Shown: positions 47,393-58,087 of the stretch, piece after piece | Layout: every line of letters begins with the position of its first letter | Position numbering within the stretch: position 1 is the first letter of the stretch | NCBI GenBank assembly: GCA_038373885.1 | Contig: JAWZYV010013030.1 | Location: 372,001 to 436,000 of the forward strand | Direction: 5' to 3' | DNA: 64,000 bases | Origin: Cheiracanthium punctorium | Taxonomy: Eukaryota > Arthropoda > Arachnida > Araneae > Cheiracanthiidae | Position numbers and translations under genes: made by a program | Notes under the pieces: generated by a model | Told to the model about the DNA's origin: nothing | The model's database searches: none | What the model saw: only the letters and a program-made list of their open reading frames with translations

Positions 47393-47765
47393 CAGGGAGA
47401 ACTCGTGTAAAAACATGTAGGTGGTGATAGTGGGAACCAAGACGGTTCAGAATTGCATAGCAAAGTGCAGTCAGAAACGTCGTTTTTATTTATCTGTTAA
47501 TAATCACTTTAATAATGGTTTTAGTAATCAATCCTGTTAATAACCAATTTTAGTCAAGTGCTTTCTGTGAAAGATCCATTATTTTTTTTATGAACCATGG
47601 TCGAAAAGTTCGCTATCATTCCGAAGTGATTATTAACAGGTACATGAAAACGACGTTTTCAACTTACTATTATTCTGATGCACTGATATGTTTATCTGAA
47701 TGTCTTGGTTCTTTCTACCATGCCTTCCTTATATGCTCTCTACAAGAGTTCTGAATCACCCCCTG
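47393..47765. mobile_element. Foldback-type MITE with long degraded inverted arms
   Basis: The left end is cagggagaactcgtgta after TA (47391-47392). The right end in reverse complement is caggg(gg)tgattcagaactcttgta. Going inward, gaaccaagac, then aaacgtcgttttt, then ctgttaataatcactt occur in the same order in both arms (for example 47475-47513 against 47622-47661). The arms are about 110-150 bp with many substitutions and indels. A right-hand TA is not clear, so the exact end is uncertain. Confidence 0.6.
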
Positions 47766-48412
47766 CATAATGCAGTACTTCGCGTCATGTAAGGAAAACG
47801 CATTTACAAATGTATTTCAAATGGGAGAAAAAAATCTGTAAAATACGTATGAATGTTACGATTCCAATTTACATCACTGGGACTGATTGGGCTTAAATTA
47901 TATGTGTTTTATATAATTTTCACGTTTAGTAAAACTATTCAGCAATTTTGAAACTTGTAGAAATAGGGAGAATTCAATTCAAAGTTCTCTGTATAACAAA
48001 TATTTAACAAAATAAAACATCAACTTTGAGAAGGACACGGTGGGTTTTTGTATGTGAACTCTGTCAGCTTTCTTTTGTAGATTTCGCTTTTCCTTTCACT
48101 AATAGTTACTTTATATCTACTGCTTTCACACTCTAAAGCAAAATAGGTGTGATCAATCAGTACAAAGTAAATCTGAACGTTTTATTTTTTAAATTAGCAA
48201 CACTCTGGGAAATGCAGTGGTGACTCACTTGTACACTCCTTCCTATGACAGAAAAAAATTACGATTTCAGTCAGAGAAATCTGATGCTAGTATAGCATGA
48301 CCACAGCAAATAACACCTAAATAAAGATAAATGCAAAATGCAAAGCACAAATCTAATAAATAAATAAAATAAATAATGCGACTTTATTGTCTGAATATTA
48401 TCAAACGAAAAC
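47766..48412. other. AT-rich sequence without recognised features
   Basis: Only short (AAAT)-type tracts near 48355-48375 were noted. Confidence 0.55.
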
Positions 48413-48658
48413 TACACGAAAATATGTTTTGTTGAATTCAGCAAAATATTGTTGATTCAGCAAAAAATTGGTTGTCCCTATTTCAACCGAATAATTTTCT
48501 TGGTTTAACATAATTTTTGTTAAATTAACAACCTATTTCGTTGAATTAACAAAAAAATTTTTGATTCACAAAAAATATTTCTTTGGAATATTTTTGTTAA
48601 ATCAACAGAGGCAACCAAAGTTTTTTTGAATCAACAAAACATTTTTTTTTTTAGTATA
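48413..48658. mobile_element. TA-flanked MITE, TGTTTTGTTGA family, copy 1
   Basis: The left end is tacacgaaaatatgttttgt then tgaattc. The right end in reverse complement is tatactaaaaaaa then tgttttgttgattc. Internal (g/c)ttgaat/attcaac motifs are repeated, giving several short nested inverted repeats. TA lies at both outer ends. It is the same family as the copy at 48761-48965. Confidence 0.8.
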
Positions 48659-48669
48659 GAATATTTCAT

Positions 48670-49440
48670 TTTAAAACTTTGAGGTCTAATCCCGAGTGTC
48701 ATTCGATTTGCCTTTTTCGGTGAAGCGAATTAAGCCCGAGAATCTCTCAGGGTAAAGCTTTACACTAAAAAATGTTTTGTTGATTCAACAAAATATTAGT
48801 TGGCTCTATTTCAAAGAAATGCTTTGGTTTAAACAACAAGATTTTTGTTAATTCGACGAATAGTTTGTTAATTTAACAAAAATTTTGATAAAAACTAACA
48901 AAATTATTCGGTTGAAACAGAGCCAGCCAAATTTTGTTGAATTCAGCAATACTTTTTTCCGTATAACTCTCTAAGCTATAAAGATACCAACTATTTACGT
49001 TTGCTGTCTCTTCAAATATATTATGCACGACTCCTTTTAGTTATAAAAAAATGTCTAGGTAAAACACAAAACGGAATTAAGTGTATGAAACAATCCAGAA
49101 TGAATAGTTACTTTTTGAATATTCGGTAGCCTAAGAAAATTTTATTAAATGATGCTTATAAATTATTTTTTCAGACATTTGAACGGCACTTAGGTACGTT
49201 TTTATTTGGTAAGACTATATTAAAATTTTATATTAAAAGTTTATGTTTTCTTATGTGGAACTTTTTTTTAACTTAAAGCTTTTTTTAACTTAAAGCTTAA
49301 AGCTTAAAGCTTTTTCCAATAATTTCTCATTAAACCTCGATTCTTAGTGCATTTAAATAGTTCCTTCATTTTGAATAAGAAATACTTGATGTTTATTATT
49401 AAAAATTTAGCTCAGATCTGAAAGTGTTAATATAACGTTA
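48670..49440 (+). repeat. Long dispersed duplication, copy 1 (interrupted)
   Basis: Aligns in order with 62890-63515. Shared blocks include gtcattcg, agcccgag, tctctc, taactctctaag/gag, gtaccaac-like sequence, cttatgtggaact, atttctcattaa and ctcaga(t/c)ctgaaagtgtt. A TA-flanked MITE (48761-48965) interrupts this copy. Near 49271-49312 the copy also gained an (aaagctt)n expansion. No coding frame is conserved. The type is unknown. Confidence 0.75.
48761..48965. mobile_element. TA-flanked MITE, TGTTTTGTTGA family, copy 2, with empty site known
   Basis: The left end is tacactaaaaaatgttttgt then tgattcaac; the right end in reverse complement is tatacggaaaaaagtattgc then tgaattcaac. Subterminal ttggctct(a/g)tttcaa occurs in both arms. 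The paralogue at 62960-62990 reads ttttaactctctgag with no insertion. Here the same site is split as ctt-TA-element-TA-actctctaag, which demonstrates TA target duplication. Confidence 0.9.
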
Positions 49441-49654
49441 AATTAGTGCAATAATATTTGTGTGTTTTTTTTTTAAACTAACAGTTAAATCTTTTAGTGT
49501 ATCTCGATTACAAAACTCTGACATTCAGTCAATAGATATAATGTGTGGTAGCTCTGAAAGCACTTATCTTTTTTCCCCCGCATTTTCAGCACGTACACTG
49601 AAAAACAGTTTTACAGTGAAAGTTGGAAAACCTTTCTTACACTATATATTGTTT

Positions 49655-49904
49655 CAGTAGCGGATCCAGAATTTTTTTTTTTTGGGAGGGGCTAAATTTT
49701 TAAAAAAGCTTATTTCACCCAATTAAAATGTACTTTAAATCAGAATTTTAGTCTAAACCAATGTATTAGGCTTTTGGGAGGGGCTAAGTAATAAAATATG
49801 ATCATTTTAGCTATTTAAAGTGTATAATAAAGCAGAATGTTGCCCTTGAGCAATCTCTTTTGGGGGGCTGAAGCCCCCTAGCCCCTCCCCTGGATCCGCT
49901 ACTG
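49655..49904. mobile_element. hAT MITE, family GTAGCGGATCCAG, 250 bp
   Basis: The ends cagtagcggatccag and ctggatccgctactg are perfect inverses over 15 bp. The perfect 8-bp duplication tattgttt lies at 49647-49654 and 49905-49912. Next to the right end is ggggggctgaagccccc, the same subterminal palindrome seen in the GTGGCGCACCCA family. The identical TIRs suggest a fairly recent insertion. Confidence 0.95.
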
Positions 49905-49912
49905 TATTGTTT

Positions 49913-51277
49913 ACGGATGATTTCATCTCTGAGGAGGTACAGCTGTAAAAAATATATACTGTATAGTACAAAATAAAAATAATTAGTTATGAAAAATATA
50001 TATGAAATAATAAATCTTACAGATTACCTTTTTAAAGTGACACATTTTCAGCAACACGACTGTATAATGCAATTTAAAGAAAAAACCATCAACCATCACG
50101 TAAAATATGGTTTACACAATAAAAACGAACAATGGCAACAAAAAGAGAGAAAAAATGGTCATTAAACTAATTTTTGCACTTTAATAAACAAAATGCCATA
50201 ACTAGTATAGAAAGAAAAATTTAAATATGTTGTGTGTATTCTTATTATTCTTGCTATCGGACAGTGGAAACTAATTATCATTTTCAACCATAATTTTGAC
50301 AGATAATTTCTTTAAAGAATATTTATTTTATAATTTTTGAACAATGATATCATACAAACGGCTAATCTTTTTAATATATTTACAGGTTTTCAAGTCTTTC
50401 TATAAAATAAAGTCACAAAACTGGAATAGAAAAAACATAAAATGTTAAATCTCAAAATTCGTATAACTTTTTTTTTAACACTAACAATTTATTAGTGCTT
50501 TTTTGTTACTGGAGCTAATATTATCCCCCCATAGTGAGAACCGGGTGCTTAAATAATGACGACACCTATCTTCAATTTGGTGAAATATAAAGAAACAATT
50601 CGAGTCAGCTTCGAAAAGACAATTGAAGAATTTTCTGCAGAAAGGAGGCAGGACAATCCTACAGGAGATAGAGGTTACATGTACTATTTTGCAGTTTAAA
50701 AAGAGTCTCATTCGTTTGATGCCAAAGGGATGTTAATTCTTGCATTTCTCTAGAGAAGAAGCGGCCTGTCTCTGTAATTTGTGTTGAATTCTCAGGCGTG
50801 TTTTTGCAGTTTTCCACAAACTTGACTAGTTGGAACTATCTAGCAACAAACCCTTCAAATCTCTCTTTATAAAGCGAAGTACGAATTAATTTACAAACAT
50901 GATTTAATAAAGTTAAATCCAAACACTTTTCCAATACTTTGTACATAAATGAAAGAATGTCGAATTTGATTTAACAGTGATTCAGCTTCACATTTTGCTT
51001 CCTCATCACCGTGACGTACGTATAACTTTGCTGCAACACTTACACTTCTTACATTCTTCATGAAGCAAGTTTATAAAATAAGCCATTATTTAAAATTTGC
51101 ATTGGCACATAAAAAATGCTAATTCTAGAAGTTTCCTATCACTTACAATTATTGACTACCACTTTATCAACCTTGATAGCCTCTCATGTCTAATGCATGT
51201 AGAAAGTCTATAAGGAAGATTTGCATGCATTCAATTTGGGTGTATATGTTCAAAATTAATTTTATGGGGATATTTCG
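49913..51277. other. Unassigned AT-rich sequence
   Basis: The minus-strand frame 50481-50711 (76 codons) has no domain. No repeat or element boundaries were found. Confidence 0.5.
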
Positions 51278-52705
51278 CACTTTACAAAGCGCAAAACCGT
51301 AAAAAAACCTTTTTTATAATAACCTCTTTATGAAACTGAACAGGATTAGAAAGCGTAAAGAAATAAGCTCGCTTGAACAATATTTTTGAGTAATATTTCG
51401 AATATGTCAAAAAGCACTCAAAATAAACTGGTGTTTAAATGATGAAATAGTTAAAACTCTTGTAAAGCAACACACATAAAGGGTACTTATCAATCAGGAA
51501 GCGCGTTTCAGGAGAAAAATTGTCGTCCTTCTTCAGCTAAATTCCACACGTAAAAAACACAGAAGAGTTGTGGCTGAAAAAGTCATCAGTCGAAAGTCAA
51601 CAAAGTTCTTCACAACCTTTTCAATCCCCATTCTTCTGTGATTACTGTGTGTAGACTTTAGCTGAAGAAGGCCGAAAAACTTTTGCCCAAAACGTGCTTT
51701 CTGATTGATAAGAACCTTTAATGTATATTATTTTGCAAAGTTTGATTCATTTCAGTTCGAAAATATATTTGATTCAGCAGCGATTGAATTTTTCTTGCCT
51801 AAAATCTGTTCATTCTTTGAACTATGTAAATTAACTGTGATTATGAAAGATCAGGAATGAGCGTTAAAAATCACAATATCAAAAAGCAAAAGAAAGCAAA
51901 CATAAAATCATAAAATTTGAAAACTTACAACTCATACCCTCATTTTATCAACACACTTTTCGTTTAAAATGTGTTCAGTTCAAATGAAGACTTAACTTTC
52001 TCTATTGAAACAGACTGGTGAGGGTGAGGGTGCAGAGGCTCTTGGGGGGGGAGTGTACTTGCTTGTGTCATTTCACACTTTACAAAGCAGAAGACACAAA
52101 TTAAATCCCAGTTTAGTGAACATAATTGAATCTTAATAAAAAGGGATTAGAGAGAAAGGTTTACAAAGTTGTCACCAATATTTTTCATATTTTTAATAAG
52201 TATTTGACTCAGTAGCGAATGAATTATGATTGCTTAGACACAATTCTTATTTTGGACACTATGTGGTGTGAGCTGTAACGCAAAGATACGTAAATTGAAA
52301 GTCGTAAATTCTTGTCAATAAATCACTAGGCAAGATCAGGAAAGAGCGTTAATCCTGTAAAAAATTACAATAATCACAAAGACCTAGCGATAGCAAACAT
52401 AAAATCGCAAATTGTGACAACATACAACGCACATAGAATTACTCACTCCTACTTTAGTTCAAAGGGAGAGCAGAGGGTGTTAAAATGAAGACTTGACTTT
52501 TCCCACTGAAAAAGCAAAATGAAAAAAGAAAAAAAGTCGCACGTGTCATTTCACACTTTACAAAGCAGAAAACCCGAAGACTCAAATTAAATCCCGATTT
52601 AGAGAACATAATCCCCTCTTTTTCAAATAAAATGGAATTAGAAAGCGAGGGTTACAAAATTGCGTGACCAGTCTTTTTCACTGAGCAATTTCAAAATAGA
52701 GTTGC
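51278..52705 (+). repeat. Three-unit diverged tandem duplication (about 480-560 bp units)
   Basis: The anchor cactttacaaagc occurs at 51278, 52076 and 52554. Following blocks keep their order: attagaaagcg(t/a), gatcaggaa(t/a)gagcgtta, caaacataaaatc, gaagactt(a/g)actttt/ctc. Unit 1 is longer because of the MITE at 51477-51720; without it the unit is about 556 bp. Unit 2 is 478 bp; unit 3 is partial. Confidence 0.75.
51477..51720. mobile_element. TA-flanked foldback MITE within a tandem unit
   Basis: The left arm begins TA-aagggtacttatcaatcagg and the right arm, inverted, TA-aaggttcttatcaatcaga. Both continue with aagc(g/a)cgttt and ccttcttcagctaaa. Arms are about 110 bp around a short loop near 51595. 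TA is at 51477-51478 and 51719-51720. No coding capacity. Units 2 and 3 of the surrounding tandem repeat lack it. Confidence 0.85.
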
Positions 52706-53140
52706 TAAAAAAAAGAAGTGGTGTGAGTGAGGACAGGAATGTGTCACTGGATGCATGCATCCGTTCGAAATTTCACATGATTTTACACGGAGCGCGGGGC
52801 GGGTCAAAGTCATTACGAATATCCCCCCCCCTTCTTTTTGATGATGTATAGGGTGACTATATGGGGTGCTAAGAGTGCATGAATCACCGAAGGGATAATG
52901 TCGTTAAATTATAGGGATATTAAGTTTCTTCGAGGGGAGAAATGGAGAGTGATGGGAGAAATTGAAATCAGAAATCGAAAAGGAAAAAATAAGGATGTGC
53001 AGGTAAATGAGATACAAGGGGAACCGAGTAAATTATATTTAGTAGTAATCGTTTAGAGCTGTGCTGGAATTAATTTACTGGCTTAATTTAATTCTAAGTG
53101 ACACTAATTCATTTTGTAGAGAATTTAATTTATTATATCA
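52706..53140. other. Unassigned sequence
   Basis: Includes a short GC-rich stretch near 52790-52830. No feature was recognised. Confidence 0.5.
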
Positions 53141-53412
53141 ATATGAGAAATTTTTCATAGGCGGGAGTTACGACTACTGCAACTCACGTATATGTATACA
53201 TGAGTGCAGGGGCGTAGCAGAAATTTTTCATGAGGGGGGGTTATGACTACTACAACTCATATATATGTATACGTGTGTGTGATTATGTAGTGAAGAATAT
53301 ACATTTTGTATTGCAAAAATTTCTCATGGGGGGGGGGGTTATGACCCCCCTAACACCCCCGCTTGGCTACGCCCCTGCATGTGTGTGATAAGGGAGTGAA
53401 AAATATACATTT

Positions 53413-53413
<1 letters not shown>
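53141..53413 (+). mobile_element. Truncated hAT MITE (GGGGCGTAGC family) hosting a second copy
   Basis: The outer copy is represented by 53144-53206 (gaaatttttcatag through tatgtatacatgagtg) and 53378-53413 (catgtgtgtgataagggagt through ttttgta). It lacks the terminal repeat on the left and everything after ttttgta on the right, where the TA microsatellite begins. The two parts are collinear with the intact copy at 8790-8992. Confidence 0.85.
53207..53377 (+). mobile_element. hAT MITE, GGGGCGTAGC family, inserted into its own relative
   Basis: The ends are caggggcgtagcag and ggctacgcccctg. The 8-bp flanks are catgagtg (53199-53206) and catgtgtg (53378-53385), one mismatch. The target lies within the outer copy at the position that reads catgtgtg in the intact 8790 element. 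The 11-G run at 53328-53338 lies in the G-rich subterminal block. Confidence 0.92.

Positions 53414-53447
<34 letters not shown>
53414..53447. repeat. (TA)n microsatellite at a MITE break point
   Basis: About 17 TA units start exactly where the outer hAT MITE copy loses similarity to its relatives (after ttttgta). The array may have expanded from the element's own tgtat motif. Confidence 0.9.
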
Positions 53448-55304
53448 TTAGTCATACGCTGTTTTGTCTATAATAGTTTCATCCAATTAAATTTTAAGTA
53501 TTTAACTATTATGTCAATTACAATACTGTAATTTATAATAGAGGAAATCGGATTAAAATGATCACCTTAAGGGGATAACTTGTATAAAATAACATTAATG
53601 TTTAAATAAATATTTGGGCCCTTTCCTTTCATATTTTACACTATATTTTGCATCATAAACATATTTTGAGAATATTTTGAAAGCACATTGAGTAATGAGA
53701 GAAATAGAATTTTGAAAAAGTGTCCAAAGGATCATTTTACCCTCAAAGGGGTTACTACATTTTTTTTCAGTCGATGGATCTTTTTACCCGGTAATATGGC
53801 TGCACCAATCTAGGTCATATTACTGGATGACGCCGAGAAATATAACATACTTAGCAAGTGTAAATCCCATCTAAAAACATACTCCATTCTATAAATCATG
53901 GCATATTTCTGTCTTTAAATGATTGTATATCTAAATAGAAAAGGTAGCACTTACCTTACAGCAGATGTTATAAAACCCAATTTTTTGAAGATTTGTATTT
54001 AGGCAAAAATTGAATCTTATCGATAAATAACACTGTGAGCAACAAATACATATAATACCAATCTTGATAAGTATGAATGAAGGTATATATACAATCTTTT
54101 TTCTTGCTTAATTGGGATAAACTACTTCCTGTTGAAAAGTTTTCTATCGTACATATTATTAAATGGAGGTTAATATGTTTTAAATAATTTTAGCAAATTA
54201 TACCCATAATGGTTCTGGCATGTTTCTATTTTTCTTTATTTCTTTAAAACTTAAAAAGAAAATGCCTAATACCACACCCAATAAAAATTAGTAAAAGAAA
54301 AAGGCCTGATGATCCGTTATTGCATTTAAAAGCGTATTTATAGCTATTTTATTTGTCAAATTATGAGTAATTTCAATGCTTGATATTTTAGCGAATATTT
54401 ACAATCCTTATTAACTGTTGTTACAGGACCTAAAATTCAACTTGCGTATAAAAAAATTAGCATAAGAAATGCATTTGGAATATTTTAAATTAAGCTAATG
54501 AATAATGTAAAGAACTCAGTAACTTTCATTAACGTAACTATCTCTCTCTTAATAAATGTAATTCTCAAACAAATGCAGCAAAAACCAAAAATATGAATTT
54601 TGAAATTCTTTTGTCGCCTTAATGTATACTCCACAGATTCTTTCAAGTGCATGCGGTTTTCTTTTGTTAGCACCAGGGTGTTAAGCTTTGGATGAAAAAA
54701 AAAAATACACTAAGAATTTTTATACAAAGATATTTGCTCTGTGCGGGTAAATTGTCTATAATGATATTGGTCTGCAAAAGAAAATGAACGTCAACAAAGA
54801 CATTCAATCATTTCCGAGAACTTATTAATTGCATGTTTCCTACTCGACAGAGCTATTATATGCTCAGAAAAGTACACAAAAGCTCCCTTTATCAAACGCA
54901 ATTCAACATCTACAAAGAAACAATGATAATTCATTCCTTGTACGATGTTGACGATCTCAGATACAATAAATCTCTCCCCCCCCCGCCCCCCCCTCTCCCT
55001 TCTCATTATTAACAAACGCATTTTGTTTTACTTTTATTTTTTGAAACACCAATAGCACTTCGTAGAGAATTAATTATGTTAATAAAAGTCACGTACAACA
55101 ATGAATGCCACGATAATGATAATAACATAGTAATAATAAAAACAATAATGACAATAATAATAATTATATCATTAACATTTCATATACTTAATTTTAATCA
55201 CCTTAAAATCCAACTTCAGATATTTCTACGATATAATTTCTTTAGCCGCACCCAGATCACCAGAAAAAAAAAATGTTAATCGAGATAAAAAAATTGCTAA
55301 ACTG
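53448..55304. other. AT-rich sequence with simple repeats
   Basis: A C-rich tract lies at 54976-54993, opposite the Arg/Gly-rich part of a spurious minus frame (54791-55021), and there are (ATA/ATG)n-like tracts at 55110-55170. No element or gene was recognised. Confidence 0.55.
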
Positions 55305-55308
55305 TTAA

Positions 55309-55707
55309 CCCTTTAACGCGCAGTGTTCCCCCTCTGGGAACACCAAACTCTGACGTTTTGACTGTTGCCAGTCACGAAGAATATATTTGATTTCTATAAA
55401 AATAGTTGCGGGTGACATAGCTCCACGAGAATCCTTTACTTTTTAGCACGTCATTTCCCGTAAAAAAAATTGTCACGATTATTTTTAACAGCACTGACAT
55501 CTGCTGAAAAATGGAAGAATGCGAGAACAGCTGGATAGATTGCCCAGTGCTGAAAAAAGGGCAGCCGTTGCCATCGCTCGGCTTAACTACCAGCAAGATG
55601 GCGGACGATCGAAACGTTCATCGCGTGCCATCTTGCTGGTAGTTAAGTCGAGCGATGGCAACGGCTGCCCTTTTTTTAGCATTGGGAAAAGGTTGCGCCT
55701 CAAAGGG
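55309..55707 (+). mobile_element. piggyBac-like MITE, subfamily B, hairpin form (399 bp)
   Basis: TTAA flanks at 55305-55308 and 55708-55711, with ends ccctttaacgcgcag and, inverted, ccctttgaggcgcaa. The left half matches 20086-20285. After gaacagctggatagattg come an inverted right-half copy (cccagtgctgaaaaaaggg through ccagcaagatgg) and then its direct counterpart (ccatcttgctgg through agcattggg). Arms are nearly 60 bp around a loop of about 26 nt. It lacks the gatctagagaccc loop seen at 32130. Confidence 0.9.
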
Positions 55708-55711
55708 TTAA

Positions 55712-56095
55712 GAAAAGTTTCCGCTTAGCAAGGATTCCTACGGTTGTCAGACAGCTGCGCACAACCAACAAATAACAAAACGCTAGCTAGCAGTCTGATT
55801 CGCAAAAAAGTCGATTTATTATGTAATTCATTTGCGACTTCCACCTCAACACAGACAAGTCAATTAATAGGCGTACTTTTGTTTCTTCAGCTATTAGTTT
55901 ATCATTATCAAAAAACGCTTATCTTTTATTTCCTCCCAGTGCGCCCTCGTCTGTCGGAACCCTGTAACATTTTTTCACGTGTGATCCTGCACACCACTGC
56001 CATCGCTTTGTTGCTCCACAGCCGGCAATCAAGAGCGTAATCACTGTAATGGCGTGCGGAAATTAGCACGTTTAGTACGAATAAAACAAAATCAT
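55712..56095 (+). repeat. Long inverted repeat, left arm
   Basis: About 380 bp that match the reverse complement of 58088-58497 at an eye-estimated 90% or better. Shared anchors include tttccgc, gtcagacag, aacgctagctagc, gacaagtcaattaatag and ccacagccggcaatcaag. The frame at 55744-56040 (98 codons) is not shared intact with the other arm. The arm lies between a complete and a partial piggyBac-like MITE. Its own class is unknown. Confidence 0.85.
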
Positions 56096-56116
56096 CAAAA
56101 AATCTGTGCAAATTAT

Positions 56117-56205
56117 CGATCGTCCGCCATCTTGCTGGTAGTTAAGTCGAGCGATGGCAACGGCTGCCCTTTTTTCAGCATTGGGGAAGGGTGCGCCTCA
56201 AAGGG
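56117..56205 (+). mobile_element. Partial piggyBac-like MITE (right end only)
   Basis: Matches the last 89 bp of the 20086 family, from cgatcgtccgccatcttgct to gcctcaaaggg, followed by TTAA at 56206-56209. It abuts the inner side of the left arm of the long inverted repeat. Confidence 0.85.
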
Positions 56206-56209
56206 TTAA

Positions 56210-57108
56210 TATTTTTTCTCGGATGTTCCGTAACTGTCGTAGGCTTACTGTTTGCTATCGTGATAGAACATCTTATAGAAAGACATTCTAAATTTTTCGG
56301 GTCTATATCAAAGGTCGTTTCCTTAAAAATCTGTTCAAAAACTGCATCATTTTTAAAATAACAACCATAAGCTTACCAGAGATGTTTTTATTGCCTCAAC
56401 AAACGATCTTCGCGCTCGCGCATCAAAAACTTACAAGGAAAATGTTTCATGATGTACATTTTTAATCTGCGTATTTTTATGTGTCTAAACTCATTCAAAA
56501 TATTCATTCACTGTATTTTCACCCATTCAAAAAGTCCCCAATAGTATTTCTGCTACAGGCTTTCCCAAGATAGTAGCAAAGTTTTGAATTTGCTTTGAAG
56601 CGATTTTTTTTTTTAATTTAACTTTTCGAATTCCTTTAAAAAAGCAATCAATGAACAAAATGTTATACTTGGGCGAGAAAAAGTTAAAAAAAAGATTCAT
56701 TTTAAATTTATTTTTAGTAGAAATTTATGTTATTTTAGACTGCCCTGTATGTTTGTTTAATGAAAGTTACCTATCTATTTTTTTCTTTTTTAGGTAAGTA
56801 CACCTTGAACTATTAAATCACAGTGGATAATTCACATCGTCAATCTTCTAACGTAAGTTGATACAGTTTTTATAGGTTACAAATCACAGTTATATTGTGT
56901 TTTTCTTCAGGTTTTCATATTTCATATACATGACCTATTCAAATGCTAATTCAAGAATACTTTTCACACCTATATTAAAATTCTGATCAAAACTTATTTC
57001 AACCAGAACGAAGGTGGGGCGGATTCATTTATTTCATTATTTTTTTTTTTACTTTGGCACGAATAACGAAAAAAGTATGGTATTCTTATTATTACTATGA
57101 GTAAATAA
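56210..57108. other. AT-rich sequence without recognised features
   Basis: No long frame, TIR or array. Forms part of the spacer between the arms of the long inverted repeat. Confidence 0.55.
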
Positions 57109-57634
57109 GTAGTGATTAGTTAATCAAGCTAGAAAGATTTACAACTTATAGTGCAAGCGAATTCCAGTATTAAAAATTAGAAATCTCATCATATTCCTAT
57201 TCACCTTAGAAGTTCCGTTGAAACTTGCCATCTTCAGAATGCACAAAGCAATATCTTTATTTCCAGGACTCTAACTTTAATTCCAGGAGTAGTGACTTTT
57301 AATTAGTGAAAAAGTAGTGATCAATTAATCAAGACAGCAGCATTTACAACTTAAAGTGCACATTAATTCCAGTATTACCTATCTCATCCTATTTATTCAC
57401 TGTGCAAGTTCTGTTGAAACTTGGCATCTTCAAAATGCGCAAAGCGATATCGAATTTTAATTACAGGAGTAGTGACTTTCAATAAGTAGTGATCAGTTAA
57501 TCTAGATATCAGCATTTACAATTTAAAGGGCAAGTGAATTCTAGCTCTAACAATCTCATCCTATTCACCACAGGAGTTCCGTTGTTCCATCTTCAGAATC
57601 CGTAAAATGATGCCTGAATTTTGATTCCAGGAGT
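57109..57634 (+). repeat. Three-unit tandem repeat, about 170-205 bp units
   Basis: Units start agtagtgat(t/c)a(g/a)ttaatc at 57109, 57313 and 57485. Each runs through catttacaa, gaattc(c/t)ag, atctcatc, ttccgttg, atcttcaga and ttccaggagta. The spacings (204 and 172 bp) differ through indels. No coding frame is maintained. Confidence 0.85.
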
Positions 57635-58087
57635 AAGGTTTTTTCAACCACAAAAATAGATAATTGTTATATTATACAGATAAATAAAGATTTATATCCT
57701 TCTTTCAATTCCCCACACACGCACAACGGTCAGAAGCTTTGCTGTAGGTTTATGGAACCCAGAATATATGTTTACCTAAAACAATATAATTCCGCAGATC
57801 TAATGAGCATTGCGGAGCATCCGAGCATTAGGAATGAACCTCGAAGTCGTAATTGCTCAGTATATGTGTGTTGCATCAGTCTCTCAGATAGCAATTTCTC
57901 CCTCGATACTTTTTAATAATACGCTTGGTTCCATATTAAATCACGTGACGTCACTAGAGAGATGTCTGCCGGGAACAATTGGTAGGGTCTTGAAGTGCAA
58001 GAACAAGTTATATATTAATTTTTTGATTTACATAATTACAGAGGGGAGTCTCCGGGCCCTGGGGGCTGGACAATTTCGTTTCGGGCC
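57635..58087. other. Unassigned sequence, possible hAT end near 58040
   Basis: At 58039, cagaggggagtctccgggcc resembles a GC-rich hAT left end adjoining the right arm of the inverted repeat. No partner end or TSD was found. The 115-codon frame at 57810-58157 crosses into the repeat arm and has no domain. Confidence 0.35.
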
